A DNA stretch of 64,000 nucleotides from Bacillus siamensis KCTC 13613 (GCF_000262045.1 NZ_AJVF01000039.1:372001-436000); one strand, 5' to 3'. Shown: positions 1-16,074, numbered from the stretch's first letter. Translations and numbers: made by a program. The notes: a model not told the origin generated them from the letters alone.

Positions 1-57
1 GGCTATATCGTTCCGGGTCTCGGTGACGCGGGTGACAGACTGTACGGAACAAAATAA
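1..57 (+). CDS. upp: uracil phosphoribosyltransferase, C-terminal end (partial)
   Basis: Only the last 18 codons and a TAA stop are in the window. They end in GDAGDRLYGTK, the C-terminal signature of Upp, which makes UMP from uracil and PRPP in pyrimidine salvage. Position just before the atp operon agrees with B. subtilis gene order. The 5' part lies outside the window. Confidence 0.85.
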   Translation, partial: GYIVPGLGDAGDRLYGTK

Positions 58-61
58 ATCG

Positions 62-90
62 GAAAACCTCATTCAGAGGTTTTCTTTTTT
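62..90 (+). terminator. rho-independent terminator of upp
   Basis: Perfect 9-bp stem GAAAACCTC/GAGGTTTTC with an ATTCA loop, followed by a run of T, five bases after the upp stop. Confidence 0.9.
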
Positions 91-194
91 TATCCAAATT
101 TTTGCTGAAAGGGGAGAGTTCATACATTTATAGGTGAATTTGTGAACATTCTGTGTATGCTTCCGGTATAAAAAGTTTTTTAACTTTAAACAGA

Positions 195-223
195 TTGACA
201 CATGTTAGGGGCTATTGTATGCT
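195..223 (+). promoter_or_regulatory. probable sigma-A promoter of the atp operon
   Basis: TTGACA, 17-bp spacer, TATGCT: a perfect -35 and a near-consensus -10. It is the best promoter between the upp terminator and atpI. Transcription would start near 229, giving an untranslated leader of about 245 bases. Confidence 0.65.
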
Positions 224-228
224 AAACG

Positions 229-473
229 AGGGTATTATGAGAAGGTTTTCATTCCTTTCATTTCTAGTATCCATCCTCATTTTAAATCCTCCAAAAAAAC
301 CCGTTATATGAGGATTTATCTAAGCGAATGAAACAGCATCCCGCATCAGGAGGATGAGTGGTTTTTTCGAACAGGCCGTTTTTTTGCGGGACAAAAAAGG
401 CCTTCTGCAAAGGGTTAACCGCATGTATGCCGTATCCAGGAATTATATTACTTTTTCATCAGGAGACAGATAG
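229..473 (+). other. long structured leader upstream of atpI
   Basis: No coding sequence is seen here. Two pairings are visible: ATCCTCAT (273-280) with ATGAGGAT (308-315), and AGGCC-g-TTTTTT (373-384) with AAAAAAGGCCT (393-403). Neither is followed by a T run, so neither is a plain terminator. A third stretch, AGGATGAG near 351-358, could compete for ATCCTCAT. Whether the leader regulates the operon cannot be told from sequence. Confidence 0.4.
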
Positions 474-1602
<1,129 letters not shown>

Positions 1603-1633
1603 AATCATATATCCAATTCGGATAACATTTTAA

Positions 1634-1861
<228 letters not shown>

Positions 1862-1886
1862 GCATAAAAGCCTTATATGAACTAAA

Positions 1887-1967
1887 AATGGCGAAGATCA
1901 CTCTAAGAGAACCTTCGCCATTGCTTTATGTCTGATAAGCAGGCCGTCTTGAAACGGCTTTTATCAG
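1887..1967 (+). other. two intercistronic stem-loops between atpE and atpF
   Basis: AATGGCGAAG (1887-1896) pairs with CTTCGCCATT (1913-1922). CTGATAA plus GCCGT (1932-1947) pairs with ACGGC plus TTATCAG (1954-1967). No long T run follows either, so full termination is unlikely. They fill the only large gap inside the operon and may stabilise the atpE end of the transcript or damp read-through. Confidence 0.6.
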
Positions 1968-2002
1968 CAGAGAAAACCTGCAGAAGGGAGTTGCCGTAGT
2001 AG

Positions 2003-3057
<1,055 letters not shown>

Positions 3058-3073
3058 AAGGGGTGAAACCTAA

Positions 3074-4582
<1,509 letters not shown>

Positions 4583-4636
4583 CCCTTAGAAGATGAGAGA
4601 AAAAGGTTCTCTTTTTCTCTCTTTTTACGCAAATGA

Positions 4637-6968
<2,332 letters not shown>

Positions 6969-6979
6969 TCTGGTCCTAG

Positions 6980-7390
<411 letters not shown>

Positions 7391-7394
7391 AAAA

Positions 7395-7429
7395 GAATCC
7401 TTCTCGGCTGTCTGAGAAGGATTCTTTTT
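7395..7429 (+). terminator. terminator of the atp operon
   Basis: Perfect 11-bp stem GAATCCTTCTC/GAGAAGGATTC with an 8-base loop and a following T run. It sits between two convergent genes and also ends the minus-strand gene at 7435, because an A run lies on its left. Confidence 0.92.
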
Positions 7430-7434
7430 CTATA

Positions 7435-7905
7435 TTAACGCATAAGAGATTCATAGACGCCGATAAGCGGATGATCCTCTTCTTTTTGCAGATATAAATG
7501 TTCACAGCAGTTGTCAGTGTGCCACGTTTTGTTTCCTCTTCGCACGCCCGTCGTATAGGCGCCGTCCGTATACGGATAAGGTTTAACGACCCATTCGGCA
7601 TCGTCATGGTGTCTGATGGCGCAATCAATGACATACACACTGAGCATTTTCTCAAATTCGTCAATCGGCAGATTCCAGTCCGCCAATAGCAGCTCTTTTA
7701 TGCTGCGGAAGTAGAGAGCTTCTAATTTCTTCAGGCTTCCGTGTGAATAATCAAGAGAAATGTTGAAAAACTGACATAATTCTTTCAGTTCCTCTGTTTG
7801 AGACTGTCTATAATCATAGTAGAATGCTATCGCTTCCCACTCGTGGTCAAATACGGGCAGTGATTCTCCATACTGCTTTTCCGGATGAAAAAAGGAATGA
7901 TTCAT
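7435..7905 (-). CDS. hypothetical protein (position of ywmA)
   Basis: Encodes 156 aa, no signal peptide or membrane segment, rich in aromatic and acidic residues, with His/Cys near the C-terminus (DCAIRHHDD, TDNCCEHLY). The ATG at 7905 follows AAAGGAGATGG on the minus strand; a longer reading from 7953 lacks such a site. I do not recognise a domain. Position just after the atp operon corresponds to ywmA of B. subtilis, but I cannot confirm sequence identity. It is a single gene, convergent with atpC. Confidence 0.7.
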   Translation of the reverse strand: MNHSFFHPEKQYGESLPVFDHEWEAIAFYYDYRQSQTEELKELCQFFNISLDYSHGSLKKLEALYFRSIKELLLADWNLPIDEFEKMLSVYVIDCAIRHHDDAEWVVKPYPYTDGAYTTGVRRGNKTWHTDNCCEHLYLQKEEDHPLIGVYESLMR

Positions 7906-8077
7906 ATTCCCATCTCCTTTCCAAAAAAGTATACCATGCGGGAGAACGGACATTTAAGCGGAGATTGCCCCTAATTTTGGATAAAAATTCTGCTGTGAAA
8001 ATGATCATCTTTCTCTTTTCTTCTTATATAATAAGAGAGGATATGAGGGGCGGAAAAAATGAAAGGAGATGGAATGT

Positions 8078-8308
8078 GTGAATGTATTGGGGCAGCAGGC
8101 CGCAATCAGCATTCTGGTTCATCTGGTATGCATTGCGGTGACATGGTGGGCGCTTCAGGCCGTCAACTTTGATCCGCTGATCCGAAAAGGAAAAATAGTG
8201 CAGGCAAGGCTGCTGATTATTCTTCTTACCATTGCGATCGGAACGGCAGTCGCTGACTTCTTTTTAGATTATCTTACCTATTCGAAGCAGCTTCCATACT
8301 TGTTTTAA
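8078..8308 (+). CDS. ywzB: DUF1146-type small membrane protein
   Basis: Small integral membrane protein of about 76 aa with two hydrophobic helices, similar to the YwzB/DUF1146 family found near atpC and murA in bacilli. Function is unknown. I chose GTG at 8078 because AAAGGAGAT (8062-8070) sits nine bases upstream; an ATG at 8069 would overlap that site. No obvious terminator separates it from ywmB. Confidence 0.75.
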   Translation: MNVLGQQAAISILVHLVCIAVTWWALQAVNFDPLIRKGKIVQARLLIILLTIAIGTAVADFFLDYLTYSKQLPYLF

Positions 8309-8449
8309 GGTTTTTCGTCAGTTGAAATGAAGGGAATCGCTGGGGGAGAAACCAATTTTTCTTCACCCGTTTGGCGAGTTTTGACGAAGTTTTCCATGTA
8401 TCGCTTTCCCCGGCTCCGGCAAAAATGGGAGTAAGGGGGAGAGATCGAT

Positions 8450-9190
8450 ATGAAGAAAAAAAGAGCAGGCCGTATCATCTTGTTTTTTGTTTTTTTAAGC
8501 GCCTTAATTGCGGTATTTCATTCCATTCATGCAAGTGAGCTGTCTCCGCTTGCCCAGATTGCTGAAGGAATGGAGCGGCAGCATGTCACTGTAGATGAGT
8601 GGACGCTTCATGCGAAAGAAAATCTGAACCTGTCACTGAGTGAATTTGATGACAAGGTGAAAGAACTGAAGACGCAGAATCCGCAATATCAGTGGGAAAC
8701 CGCTCAAGAAGATAAAATTGTAAAGGCTGTCGGCACGTATTCTGACAAAAAAAATCATACAACTTTTAAACTGCAGCTCGTCACTACCCTCAAAAACCAG
8801 AACCCAACTTCGTATTTATTATATGAGCAAATGAGCCCGGAGCAACCGGAAAACTGGAATGATACATATGAACAGTTTGAACGGCAGGCACATGACATAT
8901 TTCAAAATAAAGTATTTATTTTTACTTGTCTAAAGGGTCATTTAAATGATAATATGAGTATTGTTTTGCAAAAAAAAGCAGAACAGCTCATGAAAGAATT
9001 TGAAGCAAGTCCAGTTGAACATGTAGTTGAGCCTCATTTCGTTTCTGTTTCTGCATTTACATATAAGTGGACAGATTACATCATGACATCTAAACATAAG
9101 ATGAATGTGCAAATTGCGCTTAGAAGTGCGGGAATGGGCGAAAAACATACCGTTACGGTTGGCACACCAATCGTGACAACTGAATATTAA
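8450..9190 (+). CDS. ywmB: secreted YwmB-family protein
   Basis: 246 aa with an N-terminal signal sequence: Lys/Arg start, hydrophobic core to about residue 24, and a probable cleavage after HASE or nearby. The rest resembles the YwmB family, which adopts a TATA-binding-like fold outside the membrane. Its role is not established. It lies directly upstream of murAA with a 33-base gap and no terminator, so they are probably cotranscribed. RBS GGGGGAGAG at 8435-8443. Confidence 0.8.
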   Translation: MKKKRAGRIILFFVFLSALIAVFHSIHASELSPLAQIAEGMERQHVTVDEWTLHAKENLNLSLSEFDDKVKELKTQNPQYQWETAQEDKIVKAVGTYSDKKNHTTFKLQLVTTLKNQNPTSYLLYEQMSPEQPENWNDTYEQFERQAHDIFQNKVFIFTCLKGHLNDNMSIVLQKKAEQLMKEFEASPVEHVVEPHFVSVSAFTYKWTDYIMTSKHKMNVQIALRSAGMGEKHTVTVGTPIVTTEY

Positions 9191-9223
9191 TATAGAGAAT
9201 ATAGGGACGCGGAGGGGAATACC

Positions 9224-10534
9224 TTGGAAAAAATCATCGTCCGCGGCGGTCAGAAGTTAAACGGCACAGTGAAAGTTGAAGGAGCAAAAAATGCCGTTTT
9301 ACCTGTTATCGCTGCATCTTTATTAGCAAGTGAAGAAAAAAGCGTAATATGTGATGTACCTACGCTCTCCGATGTATATACAATTAATGAAGTGTTGCGT
9401 CATTTAGGAGCAGATGTGCATTTTGAGAATAATGAAGTTACCGTAAACGCTTCTTACGCTTTAGAAACAGAAGCACCTTTTGAATATGTGCGTAAAATGC
9501 GCGCGTCAGTGCTTGTAATGGGCCCTCTATTAGCCCGTACGGGTCATTCAAGAGTAGCGCTTCCGGGCGGCTGCGCTATCGGTTCAAGACCGATTGACCA
9601 GCATTTAAAAGGCTTTGAAGCAATGGGTGCAAAAATCAAAGTAGGCAACGGCTTTATTGAAGCGGAAGTGGAAGGCCGTCTGCAGGGCGCAAAAATCTAT
9701 TTAGATTTCCCAAGTGTGGGTGCGACAGAAAACTTGATTATGGCAGCTGCATTAGCTGAAGGAACAACAACGCTTGAAAACGTGGCAAAAGAGCCTGAAA
9801 TCGTTGACTTAGCGAACTATATCAATGCGATGGGCGGAAAAATCCGCGGAGCCGGCACAGGCACCATTAAAATTGAAGGTGTCGAGAAGCTTCGCGGCGT
9901 AAGACATAATATCATTCCTGACCGTATTGAAGCGGGTACTTTTATGGTGGCTGCGGCTATCACGGAAGGAAATGTATTAGTAAAAGGTGCGGTTCCTGAG
10001 CATCTTACGTCTTTAATTGCGAAGATGGAAGAAATGGGAGTCAAAATTACGGATGAAGGAGAAGGCCTTCGTGTCATCGGTCCTGCCCAGCTGAAGCCGA
10101 TCGACATCAAAACGATGCCTCACCCCGGATTCCCGACTGACATGCAGTCGCAAATGATGGCGCTGCTTCTCCGTGCGAGCGGAACAAGCATGATTACTGA
10201 AACTGTGTTTGAAAACCGTTTTATGCATGCTGAAGAATTCCGCCGGATGAATGGCGACATTAAAATTGAAGGACGTTCTGTGATCATTAACGGTCCTGTA
10301 CAGCTGCAAGGCGCAGAAGTTGCCGCTACGGACCTGCGTGCGGGCGCGGCGCTGATTCTTGCGGGATTAGTGGCTGAAGGTCATACACGCGTTACGGAAC
10401 TGAAGCACTTGGATCGCGGTTATGTGGATTTCCATAAAAAACTTGCGGCTCTCGGCGCTGACATTGAGCGTGTCGTTGATGAAACGGCCGCTGAACAAGA
10501 AAGCAAAGAAGCCGTTACTGACTTAAACGCATAA
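9224..10534 (+). CDS. murAA: UDP-N-acetylglucosamine 1-carboxyvinyltransferase
   Basis: First committed step of peptidoglycan synthesis: transfer of enolpyruvate from PEP to UDP-GlcNAc in the cytoplasm. 436 aa. Lys22 ([10 protein letters not shown]) and the catalytic loop Cys117 ([10 protein letters not shown]) are present, so it is of the fosfomycin-sensitive Cys type. The start is TTG at 9224 behind GGAGGGG (9211-9217). In B. subtilis MurAA is the essential paralogue whose level is set by Clp proteolysis. Confidence 0.96.
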   Translation: MEKIIVRGGQKLNGTVKVEGAKNAVLPVIAASLLASEEKSVICDVPTLSDVYTINEVLRHLGADVHFENNEVTVNASYALETEAPFEYVRKMRASVLVMGPLLARTGHSRVALPGGCAIGSRPIDQHLKGFEAMGAKIKVGNGFIEAEVEGRLQGAKIYLDFPSVGATENLIMAAALAEGTTTLENVAKEPEIVDLANYINAMGGKIRGAGTGTIKIEGVEKLRGVRHNIIPDRIEAGTFMVAAAITEGNVLVKGAVPEHLTSLIAKMEEMGVKITDEGEGLRVIGPAQLKPIDIKTMPHPGFPTDMQSQMMALLLRASGTSMITETVFENRFMHAEEFRRMNGDIKIEGRSVIINGPVQLQGAEVAATDLRAGAALILAGLVAEGHTRVTELKHLDRGYVDFHKKLAALGADIERVVDETAAEQESKEAVTDLNA

Positions 10535-10543
10535 AGGTTATAA

Positions 10544-10578
10544 AAACAGTATGTCAATCTGGCATACTGTTTTTTTTA
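10544..10578 (+). terminator. terminator of murAA
   Basis: 10-bp stem AAACAGTATG/CATACTGTTT, 9-base loop, then eight T residues. Confidence 0.9.
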
Positions 10579-10669
10579 TAGGGTTTATCATCATTATTAT
10601 GCTCTGATTTTCAAAAAAGAATACGTTTTTGGCGTGAAAAATCGAATAAAGATTCTGTCCAAAAGGAAG

Positions 10670-10698
10670 TCATATTAGCTTGTCCCTGCCCATAAGAT
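10670..10698 (+). promoter_or_regulatory. sigma-E promoter of spoIID
   Basis: TCATATT, a spacer of exactly 14 bp, then CATAAGAT, against the sigma-E pattern KMATATT-N14-CATACAHT. It lies about 40 bases before the spoIID start. spoIID is a known mother-cell sigma-E gene in B. subtilis. Confidence 0.8.
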
Positions 10699-10736
10699 GA
10701 AGTAGAGTCGAATCCCAAGCAGGAGGCAGCTGATAT

Positions 10737-11768
10737 ATGAAACCCATTGTATTTCTACTATCCGGGCTATGTGTACTTATTCTTCTTGTTCCCACCATTC
10801 TCGTTCTTCCGTTTCAGGCAGAAAAAGGAGCGGCCGCGAATAAAGAGCCCGGACACAAAACAGCACACACCATACGAGAGACAAAAGGAGCAGAAACATT
10901 GAAAGAATCACCTGTATCCATTCCGGTTTATCGGACATCCAAACATTCTGTAGAGAACATTCCGCTTGAAGAGTACGTGACCGGAGTTGTAGCTTCCGAA
11001 ATGCCCGTTGACTTTAAACCGGAGGCCTTAAAAGCCCAGGCGCTCGCTGCCCGGACATTCATCGTCAGACTGATGGTCGCTGACTCAGCCGTTCAGGCGC
11101 CTAAAGGATCGCTGGTGGATGACACACAGATGTTCCAAGTCTATCAAAGCAAGAGCCAGCTGAAAAAAGAATGGGGTTCTGAGTACGCACAAAACCTTAA
11201 GAAAATCACAAACGCGGTGGCCGGCACCCAAGGAAAGATTTTAACGTATGACAACAAACCGATTGAGGCATCTTTTTTCTCTACAAGCAACGGCTACACG
11301 GAAAATGCGGAAGCCTATTGGACAAGCGCCATTCCTTATTTAAAGAGTGTGAAAAGCCCTTGGGATAAGAAATCGCCTAAATATCTCGCCACCCAGACCT
11401 TCAGTGTGTCTGAGTTTCAGCAAAAGCTCGGCGTGCAGCTTTCAGGACAAAGCACGGTGGGGCAGATTACGGCCAGAACACCGGGGCATCAAGTGGCGAC
11501 GGCCGTCATAAACGGCAAGAAGCTGAAGGGCAGAGACATCCGGGAAAAACTCGGACTCCGCTCTGCCGACTTTGAATGGAAACGAAACGGGAGCAGCATC
11601 ACTATTACGACAAAGGGGTTCGGCCATGGCGTGGGCATGAGCCAGTACGGAGCCAATTACATGGCGGAGCAGGGAAAATCCGTGACGGACATCGTCAAGC
11701 ATTACTATCAGGGAGTGAACATTTCCGAGGCCGCTTCATTTTTAAACAAATATATGGCGAAAAAGTAG
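10737..11768 (+). CDS. spoIID: stage II sporulation protein D, lytic transglycosylase
   Basis: Membrane-anchored peptidoglycan hydrolase of the DMP engulfment machine, made in the mother cell; it cuts glycan strands after SpoIIP removes stem peptides. 343 aa: one N-terminal membrane helix (residues 5-25), a linker, then the SpoIID domain. Catalytic Glu88 lies in VASEMP, and the conserved RTFIVR and GFGHGVGMSQYGA motifs are present. RBS CAGGAGGCAG (10720-10729). Confidence 0.95.
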   Translation: MKPIVFLLSGLCVLILLVPTILVLPFQAEKGAAANKEPGHKTAHTIRETKGAETLKESPVSIPVYRTSKHSVENIPLEEYVTGVVASEMPVDFKPEALKAQALAARTFIVRLMVADSAVQAPKGSLVDDTQMFQVYQSKSQLKKEWGSEYAQNLKKITNAVAGTQGKILTYDNKPIEASFFSTSNGYTENAEAYWTSAIPYLKSVKSPWDKKSPKYLATQTFSVSEFQQKLGVQLSGQSTVGQITARTPGHQVATAVINGKKLKGRDIREKLGLRSADFEWKRNGSSITITTKGFGHGVGMSQYGANYMAEQGKSVTDIVKHYYQGVNISEAASFLNKYMAKK

Positions 11769-11793
11769 ACGCTGTCATCAGCGTCTACTTTTT
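11765..11793 (+). terminator. terminator of spoIID
   Basis: Perfect 10-bp stem GTAGACGCTG/CAGCGTCTAC with a TCAT loop and T run; the stem starts inside the stop codon. Confidence 0.9.
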
Positions 11794-12033
11794 CGGAAAA
11801 CTATTCCATAAACGGTAAAACAACCAACGGACTCATATAACGAAAGGCTAAAGGCTGACAATTGCGGATAGATGGCTGCGCACCGGGTGAAAATCACTGA
11901 TAAAAATGCCGCTTCTATGTGAATGTACGCAAAAATAATGAGGAAGCCCGTCCTATTTATTTCCCTTTTCATCTCATTTACGATAAATATTGTTCAGCGT
12001 TGAACGTAAATCTATTGAAAAGGGGAAAAAGCA

Positions 12034-12720
12034 ATGAAAAAAACATTTTCACTCATACTTATGCTCGGATTGATGCTGACTGCTGCATCTCCTGCTTTTG
12101 CTGCTGAGAAAGCAGACGAGAACACTTTTTTATTCAGAAACAATACCGCCATTTTACTTGATGCGAGCGGCAGTATGGCGAAACGGATAGACGGCGTATC
12201 TAAATACAATATGGCAAAAGATGAAATCATCCGTTTTGCGGATCGAATTAAGTCTACATCACAAGTCAGAATGACGGTTTTCGGTTCGGAAGGCAATAAT
12301 AAAAATTCCGGAAAAGTTCAATCATGTGAAGCCATTCGCGGTGTGTACGGGTTCCAAAAGTTTGACAGACAAAGCTTCCTCAACTCTCTGAACGGAATCG
12401 GGCCTACAGGCTGGACACCGATTGCAAAAGCATTAGAAGATGCGAAGGCTTCTTTTAACGGTGTTCATAAATTCGGCTTTAAATCCGTTTACCTGTTGAC
12501 AGACGGTGAGGAGACATGCGGCGGAGATCCTATTAAGACGGCGAAAGAACTTCGCAAACATCATATTAAAGTCAACGTGATCGGTTTTGACTTTAAGGAA
12601 GGCTTCAACGGCCAGCTGCACGCGATTGCCGGAGCGGGCGGAGGAAAATATTACGAAGCTCACAGCCAAAAGGATATGAACCGTATCTTTACAATGGAAG
12701 CGAGATCATTAGCGGAATAA
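12034..12720 (+). CDS. ywmC: secreted VWA-domain protein
   Basis: 228 aa with a clear signal peptide (residues 1-24, AFAAE at the end). The mature part is one von Willebrand factor A domain. The metal-site motif DASGS begins at Asp43, and the later TDGEETCGG supplies the third metal-binding loop. VWA domains usually bind partner proteins through a divalent metal. It is paired with ywmD, whose domain it closely resembles. Biological role unknown. RBS AAAGGGG (12018-12024). Confidence 0.85.
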   Translation: MKKTFSLILMLGLMLTAASPAFAAEKADENTFLFRNNTAILLDASGSMAKRIDGVSKYNMAKDEIIRFADRIKSTSQVRMTVFGSEGNNKNSGKVQSCEAIRGVYGFQKFDRQSFLNSLNGIGPTGWTPIAKALEDAKASFNGVHKFGFKSVYLLTDGEETCGGDPIKTAKELRKHHIKVNVIGFDFKEGFNGQLHAIAGAGGGKYYEAHSQKDMNRIFTMEARSLAE

Positions 12721-12723
12721 GAA

Positions 12724-12751
12724 AAAGGTGCCGTTTATCGGCCCTTTTTTT
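12724..12751 (+). terminator. terminator of ywmC
   Basis: Stem AAAGG-t-GCCG/CGGC-c-CCTTT with a 5-base loop and a T run. Confidence 0.75.
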
Positions 12752-13028
12752 ATGTTTGATTTAACAAAATTTTCATGAAGAGATGAAGAGAAAACTGTAA
12801 AAAGAATCAGATCCCGGACTTATATTACAAAAAGGGCGAAAAAGGCATTAAAACTGTCATCATTTAGCCAATCTTTTTAGGATGATGCGCATAATTCTGT
12901 TCATTTTTGGTCATATATCGCCGTTCTTACAAAAGGCATCACGCCCTATATCTTTTTCCAAATAGCTAAACTAGCATAGAGAAGAGCCGGGGCCCATCGG
13001 CAAAAACAAATGGAGAGGAATGAAGGAA
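12752..13028. other. spacer between ywmC and ywmD
   Basis: No gene and no confident promoter could be read. The presence of a ywmC terminator and a long AT-rich spacer suggests that ywmD has its own promoter here. Confidence 0.4.
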
Positions 13029-13709
13029 ATGAAAAAAATGTTTACTGCGGGGATTGTCGGACTTTTGACGCTCTCACTCGGATCACCTGTTTTTGCGGCT
13101 GAGAAAAAGCAAGAGGAAACCAACGTCGCTGTGCTGTTTGATGCAAGCGGAAGCATGATACAAAAAACGGGGGGAGAACGTAAAATAGATGTTGCGAAAG
13201 ATGCTGTCACCTCTTTTGCGAAAGTTCTTCCTGAAGACACGAATCTGATGCTTCGGGTATTCGGCCATAAGGGCAATAATAAAAACTCCGGCAAAGCCGT
13301 ATCATGTAACGCGACAGAAACGTTATACGGACTTCAGCCGTACGCCGTGACTCCGTTTGAGCAATCACTCAGCAAAATTAAACCGACAGGCTGGACACCG
13401 ATAGCAAAAGCGCTTTCTGATACGCGCGAAGAATTTGAGCGGGCCGGCGCTAAAGGGAAAAACGTCGTATACCTGATTACAGACGGTGAAGAAACATGCG
13501 GCGGTAATCCTCAGGCTGAAATTCAAAAGCTCCGTAAAGCGAACGTCAACACAATCGTCAATATCATCGGCTTCAACTTCGGCATGAAAGGAAGCGAAAG
13601 CCTTGAAAAAGCGGCGGAAGCAGGAGGCGGGACGTATGTCTCAGCTGACAGCGCGGACGAGTTCAAACAGGCTTGGGAAGACGCTGCAAAGGATTTAGCA
13701 AAAGAATAG
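13029..13709 (+). CDS. ywmD: secreted VWA-domain protein
   Basis: 226 aa, paralogue of the upstream ywmC: signal peptide to about residue 23 (PVFAAE), then a VWA domain with DASGS starting at Asp38 and TDGEETCGG. ATG at 13029 fits GGAGAGG (13012-13018) better than the ATG at 13020, which touches it. The shared motifs GNNKNSGK and PTGWTPIAKAL show a tandem duplication. Function unknown. Confidence 0.85.
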   Translation: MKKMFTAGIVGLLTLSLGSPVFAAEKKQEETNVAVLFDASGSMIQKTGGERKIDVAKDAVTSFAKVLPEDTNLMLRVFGHKGNNKNSGKAVSCNATETLYGLQPYAVTPFEQSLSKIKPTGWTPIAKALSDTREEFERAGAKGKNVVYLITDGEETCGGNPQAEIQKLRKANVNTIVNIIGFNFGMKGSESLEKAAEAGGGTYVSADSADEFKQAWEDAAKDLAKE

Positions 13710-13714
13710 GCTGA

Positions 13715-13744
13715 AAAAGGACGCCCGCGCGGCGTCTTTTTTGT
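13715..13744 (+). terminator. terminator of ywmD
   Basis: GACGCC-cgcgc-GGCGTC stem followed by six T residues, six bases after the stop. Confidence 0.88.
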
Positions 13745-13794
13745 TTAGAAAACGGAACCGCGGGAATGATACGACTAAAAGGAGATGAACGCTG

Positions 13795-13959
13795 TTGTTA
13801 AAAGGAGCAGGCATTATATTAGTGCTGGCGGCAGTCGTTTTTGTACTGATAGGAATTTTTCTGAAGCTTGCCGCCTTCATATTTGTCAGTATATTGGCCA
13901 TTATCGCCGCAGTTATTTTATTCACCATTTTGAGCAGACATCATCGCAACGAAACATAG
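13795..13959 (+). CDS. ywmE: small membrane protein
   Basis: Short gene of 54 codons from TTG at 13795 to TAG. AAAAGGAGATG (13777-13786) lies at good spacing. The product begins MLKGAGIILVLAAVV and is almost wholly hydrophobic, with two short membrane segments and a charged tail RHHRNET. Size and position, between ywmD and fdhD, agree with ywmE of B. subtilis. Function unknown. Confidence 0.7.
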   Translation: MLKGAGIILVLAAVVFVLIGIFLKLAAFIFVSILAIIAAVILFTILSRHHRNET

Positions 13960-13982
13960 AGTCCGAAGAGGGCTCTTTTTTT
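13959..13982 (+). terminator. terminator of ywmE
   Basis: GAGTCC-gaaga-GGGCTC (one G-T pair) followed by a T run; overlaps the stop codon of the small gene. Confidence 0.75.
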
Positions 13983-14053
13983 AAACCGCAAATTCGACAA
14001 AATACAGGGATTATGGAAGAATAAAAGAGAAGGATACTGCGGAGGGGAAAACA

Positions 14054-14842
14054 GTGGATGAAAAAACAACGGCGGTAAGAGAAATATACCGCTATGAAAA
14101 AGGGGTATTAACAAAAACGGCAGATCGGATGGTATCAGAGTATCCATTGACTGTCATGGTGAACGGGCAGGAATTTGTTACGCTCGTCTGCACGCCCGAC
14201 CACTTAGAGGAACTCGTTATCGGATTTCTCGCGTCAGAAGGCGTCATTCGTTTTGAAAAAGAGATCAAAAGCTTTACGATAGATGAAAGTCTCGGATTTG
14301 CATATGTGGAGCTGACGAATCCCGAAGTGCTTGAGCAAAAAGACTATACGAAGAGAGTGATCGGTTCATGCTGCGGGAAAGGCCGCCATTTTTACTTTCA
14401 GCAGGATGTGAAAACGGCCAAAACCGCCGTCAGCCGCATCACCATAACTCCTGAAACGTGTCTTCGCCTCATGAAGGAGATGCAAAGCGAAAGCGGCACA
14501 TTCCAGGAAACGGGCGGCGTCCATAATGCGGCGCTGTGCGATACGGAAAAGATGCTCTTCATGAGGACGGATATCGGGCGCCACAATGCGCTGGATAAGC
14601 TGTACGGCAACTGCCTGAAAAACGGAGTGCCGGTCCGTGACAAGCTGATTGTCTTCAGCGGACGGATTTCCTCAGAGGTTTTATTGAAAGCCGCAAAAAT
14701 CGGCGTGTCGATTGTCATTTCAAAATCGGCGCCGACGGAGCTTGCGCTGCAAATGGCGGAAGAGCTGAACATGACGGCGATAGGCTTTGTCAGAAACGGA
14801 TCGTTTAACGTATACACACATCCTGAACGGGTTGAACAATAG
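14054..14842 (+). CDS. fdhD: formate dehydrogenase sulfurtransferase FdhD
   Basis: 262 aa. FdhD passes sulfur from a cysteine desulfurase to the molybdenum cofactor of formate dehydrogenases. The active cysteines sit in GSCCGKG near residue 102, and the nucleotide-binding block [17 protein letters not shown] is present. Start GTG at 14054 behind GGAGGGG (14042-14048). It precedes moaA by 17 bases with no terminator, so both belong to one molybdenum-cofactor unit. An older name in B. subtilis is narQ. Confidence 0.93.
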   Translation: MDEKTTAVREIYRYEKGVLTKTADRMVSEYPLTVMVNGQEFVTLVCTPDHLEELVIGFLASEGVIRFEKEIKSFTIDESLGFAYVELTNPEVLEQKDYTKRVIGSCCGKGRHFYFQQDVKTAKTAVSRITITPETCLRLMKEMQSESGTFQETGGVHNAALCDTEKMLFMRTDIGRHNALDKLYGNCLKNGVPVRDKLIVFSGRISSEVLLKAAKIGVSIVISKSAPTELALQMAEELNMTAIGFVRNGSFNVYTHPERVEQ

Positions 14843-14859
14843 AAAGGGGTCTTGGGCTT

Positions 14860-15885
14860 ATGAATACAGAAACGCGCCGCGTGTCAGACAAAAGGGAAAG
14901 GCCGCTCAGGGATCTCCGTATCTCTGTAACCGACCGCTGCAATTTCAGATGCACGTACTGTATGCCAGCCGAACTGTTCGGACCGGATTATCCATTTCTG
15001 CAAAAGACGGAACTGCTCTCATTTGAGGAGCTTGAACGGCTTGCCAAACTGTTTGTCGGCCGCTTCGGCGTTGAAAAAATCAGGCTGACGGGCGGGGAGC
15101 CGCTGATGAGAAAAGATATGCCTGAATTGATCAAAAAGCTTGCGCGCATCCCGGGGCTTAACGATATTGCGATGACGACGAACGGCTCTCTGCTTCCCGT
15201 GTATGCGGAAAAGCTGAAGCAGGCGGGGCTGCATCGCGTGACCGTCAGCCTTGATTCTTTAGAGGATGAGCGGTTTAAGGCCATTAACGGCCGCGGCGTC
15301 TCGGTGAACAAGGTGCTCGAGGGCATTGAAGCGGCAAAAGCGGCCGGACTCGGTGTGAAAATCAATATGGTTGTTCAAAAGGGCGTCAATGAAAAAGACA
15401 TCCTGCCGATGGCCCGCTATTTTAAAGAAAAGGGTCATATTCTTCGGTTTATTGAATTTATGGATGTCGGCAATACAAATCAATGGAATAAAAAAGACGT
15501 CATCACGAAGGCTGAGATCATTGATCTGATCAATCAGCACATGCCGGCGGAGCCGATAGAAGCGAATTATAAAGGAGAGGTCGCTTCCAGATTCCGCTAT
15601 CTCGACGGTTCCGGCGAAATCGGCGTGATTTCCTCCGTCTCGGATGCATTTTGCGCCTCCTGCAACAGAGCGCGTCTGTCGGCAAGGGGCGAGCTTTTTA
15701 CGTGCCTGTTCGCTTCTAGCGGCTTCGATGTGCGGAAGCTTGTGCGCGGCGGCCTGACTGATGACGAATTGACGGAATCCATCGCCTCTGTCTGGAGAAA
15801 TCGCACGGATCAGTATTCAATTGACCGCGCGCTTTCTAAAACAGATGGGAAAAAGAAAGTGGAAATGTCGTATATAGGCGGATGA
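14860..15885 (+). CDS. moaA: GTP 3',8-cyclase (molybdenum cofactor biosynthesis)
   Basis: Radical-SAM enzyme for the first step of molybdopterin synthesis. 341 aa. The N-terminal [4Fe-4S] motif is Cys27, Cys31, Cys34 ([10 protein letters not shown]). The C-terminal cluster ligands lie in [18 protein letters not shown], and the chain ends in Gly-Gly, which in MoaA reaches into the active site. Length is typical. RBS AGAAAGGGG (14842-14850). Confidence 0.95.
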   Translation: MNTETRRVSDKRERPLRDLRISVTDRCNFRCTYCMPAELFGPDYPFLQKTELLSFEELERLAKLFVGRFGVEKIRLTGGEPLMRKDMPELIKKLARIPGLNDIAMTTNGSLLPVYAEKLKQAGLHRVTVSLDSLEDERFKAINGRGVSVNKVLEGIEAAKAAGLGVKINMVVQKGVNEKDILPMARYFKEKGHILRFIEFMDVGNTNQWNKKDVITKAEIIDLINQHMPAEPIEANYKGEVASRFRYLDGSGEIGVISSVSDAFCASCNRARLSARGELFTCLFASSGFDVRKLVRGGLTDDELTESIASVWRNRTDQYSIDRALSKTDGKKKVEMSYIGG

Positions 15886-15887
15886 AT

Positions 15888-15920
15888 AAAGGCTTGCCCG
15901 AACAAGGGCAGGCTTTTTTA
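15888..15920 (+). terminator. terminator of fdhD-moaA
   Basis: GGCTTGCCC/GGGCAGGCT stem with one G-T pair, 6-base loop, T run. Confidence 0.8.
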
Positions 15921-16074
15921 TTCAAATGAAGCTCCGGCCTGTTCAAAAAAAACCGATGCCGGCCGAAATATATGATAGGAATTTTGATGCAGGACGATCA
16001 AGTTATTCAATTCCAAAGCCATACAATATGTTAAAATATAACCAATAGAAATTAGAAAAGGTTGTGAAAGGGGC

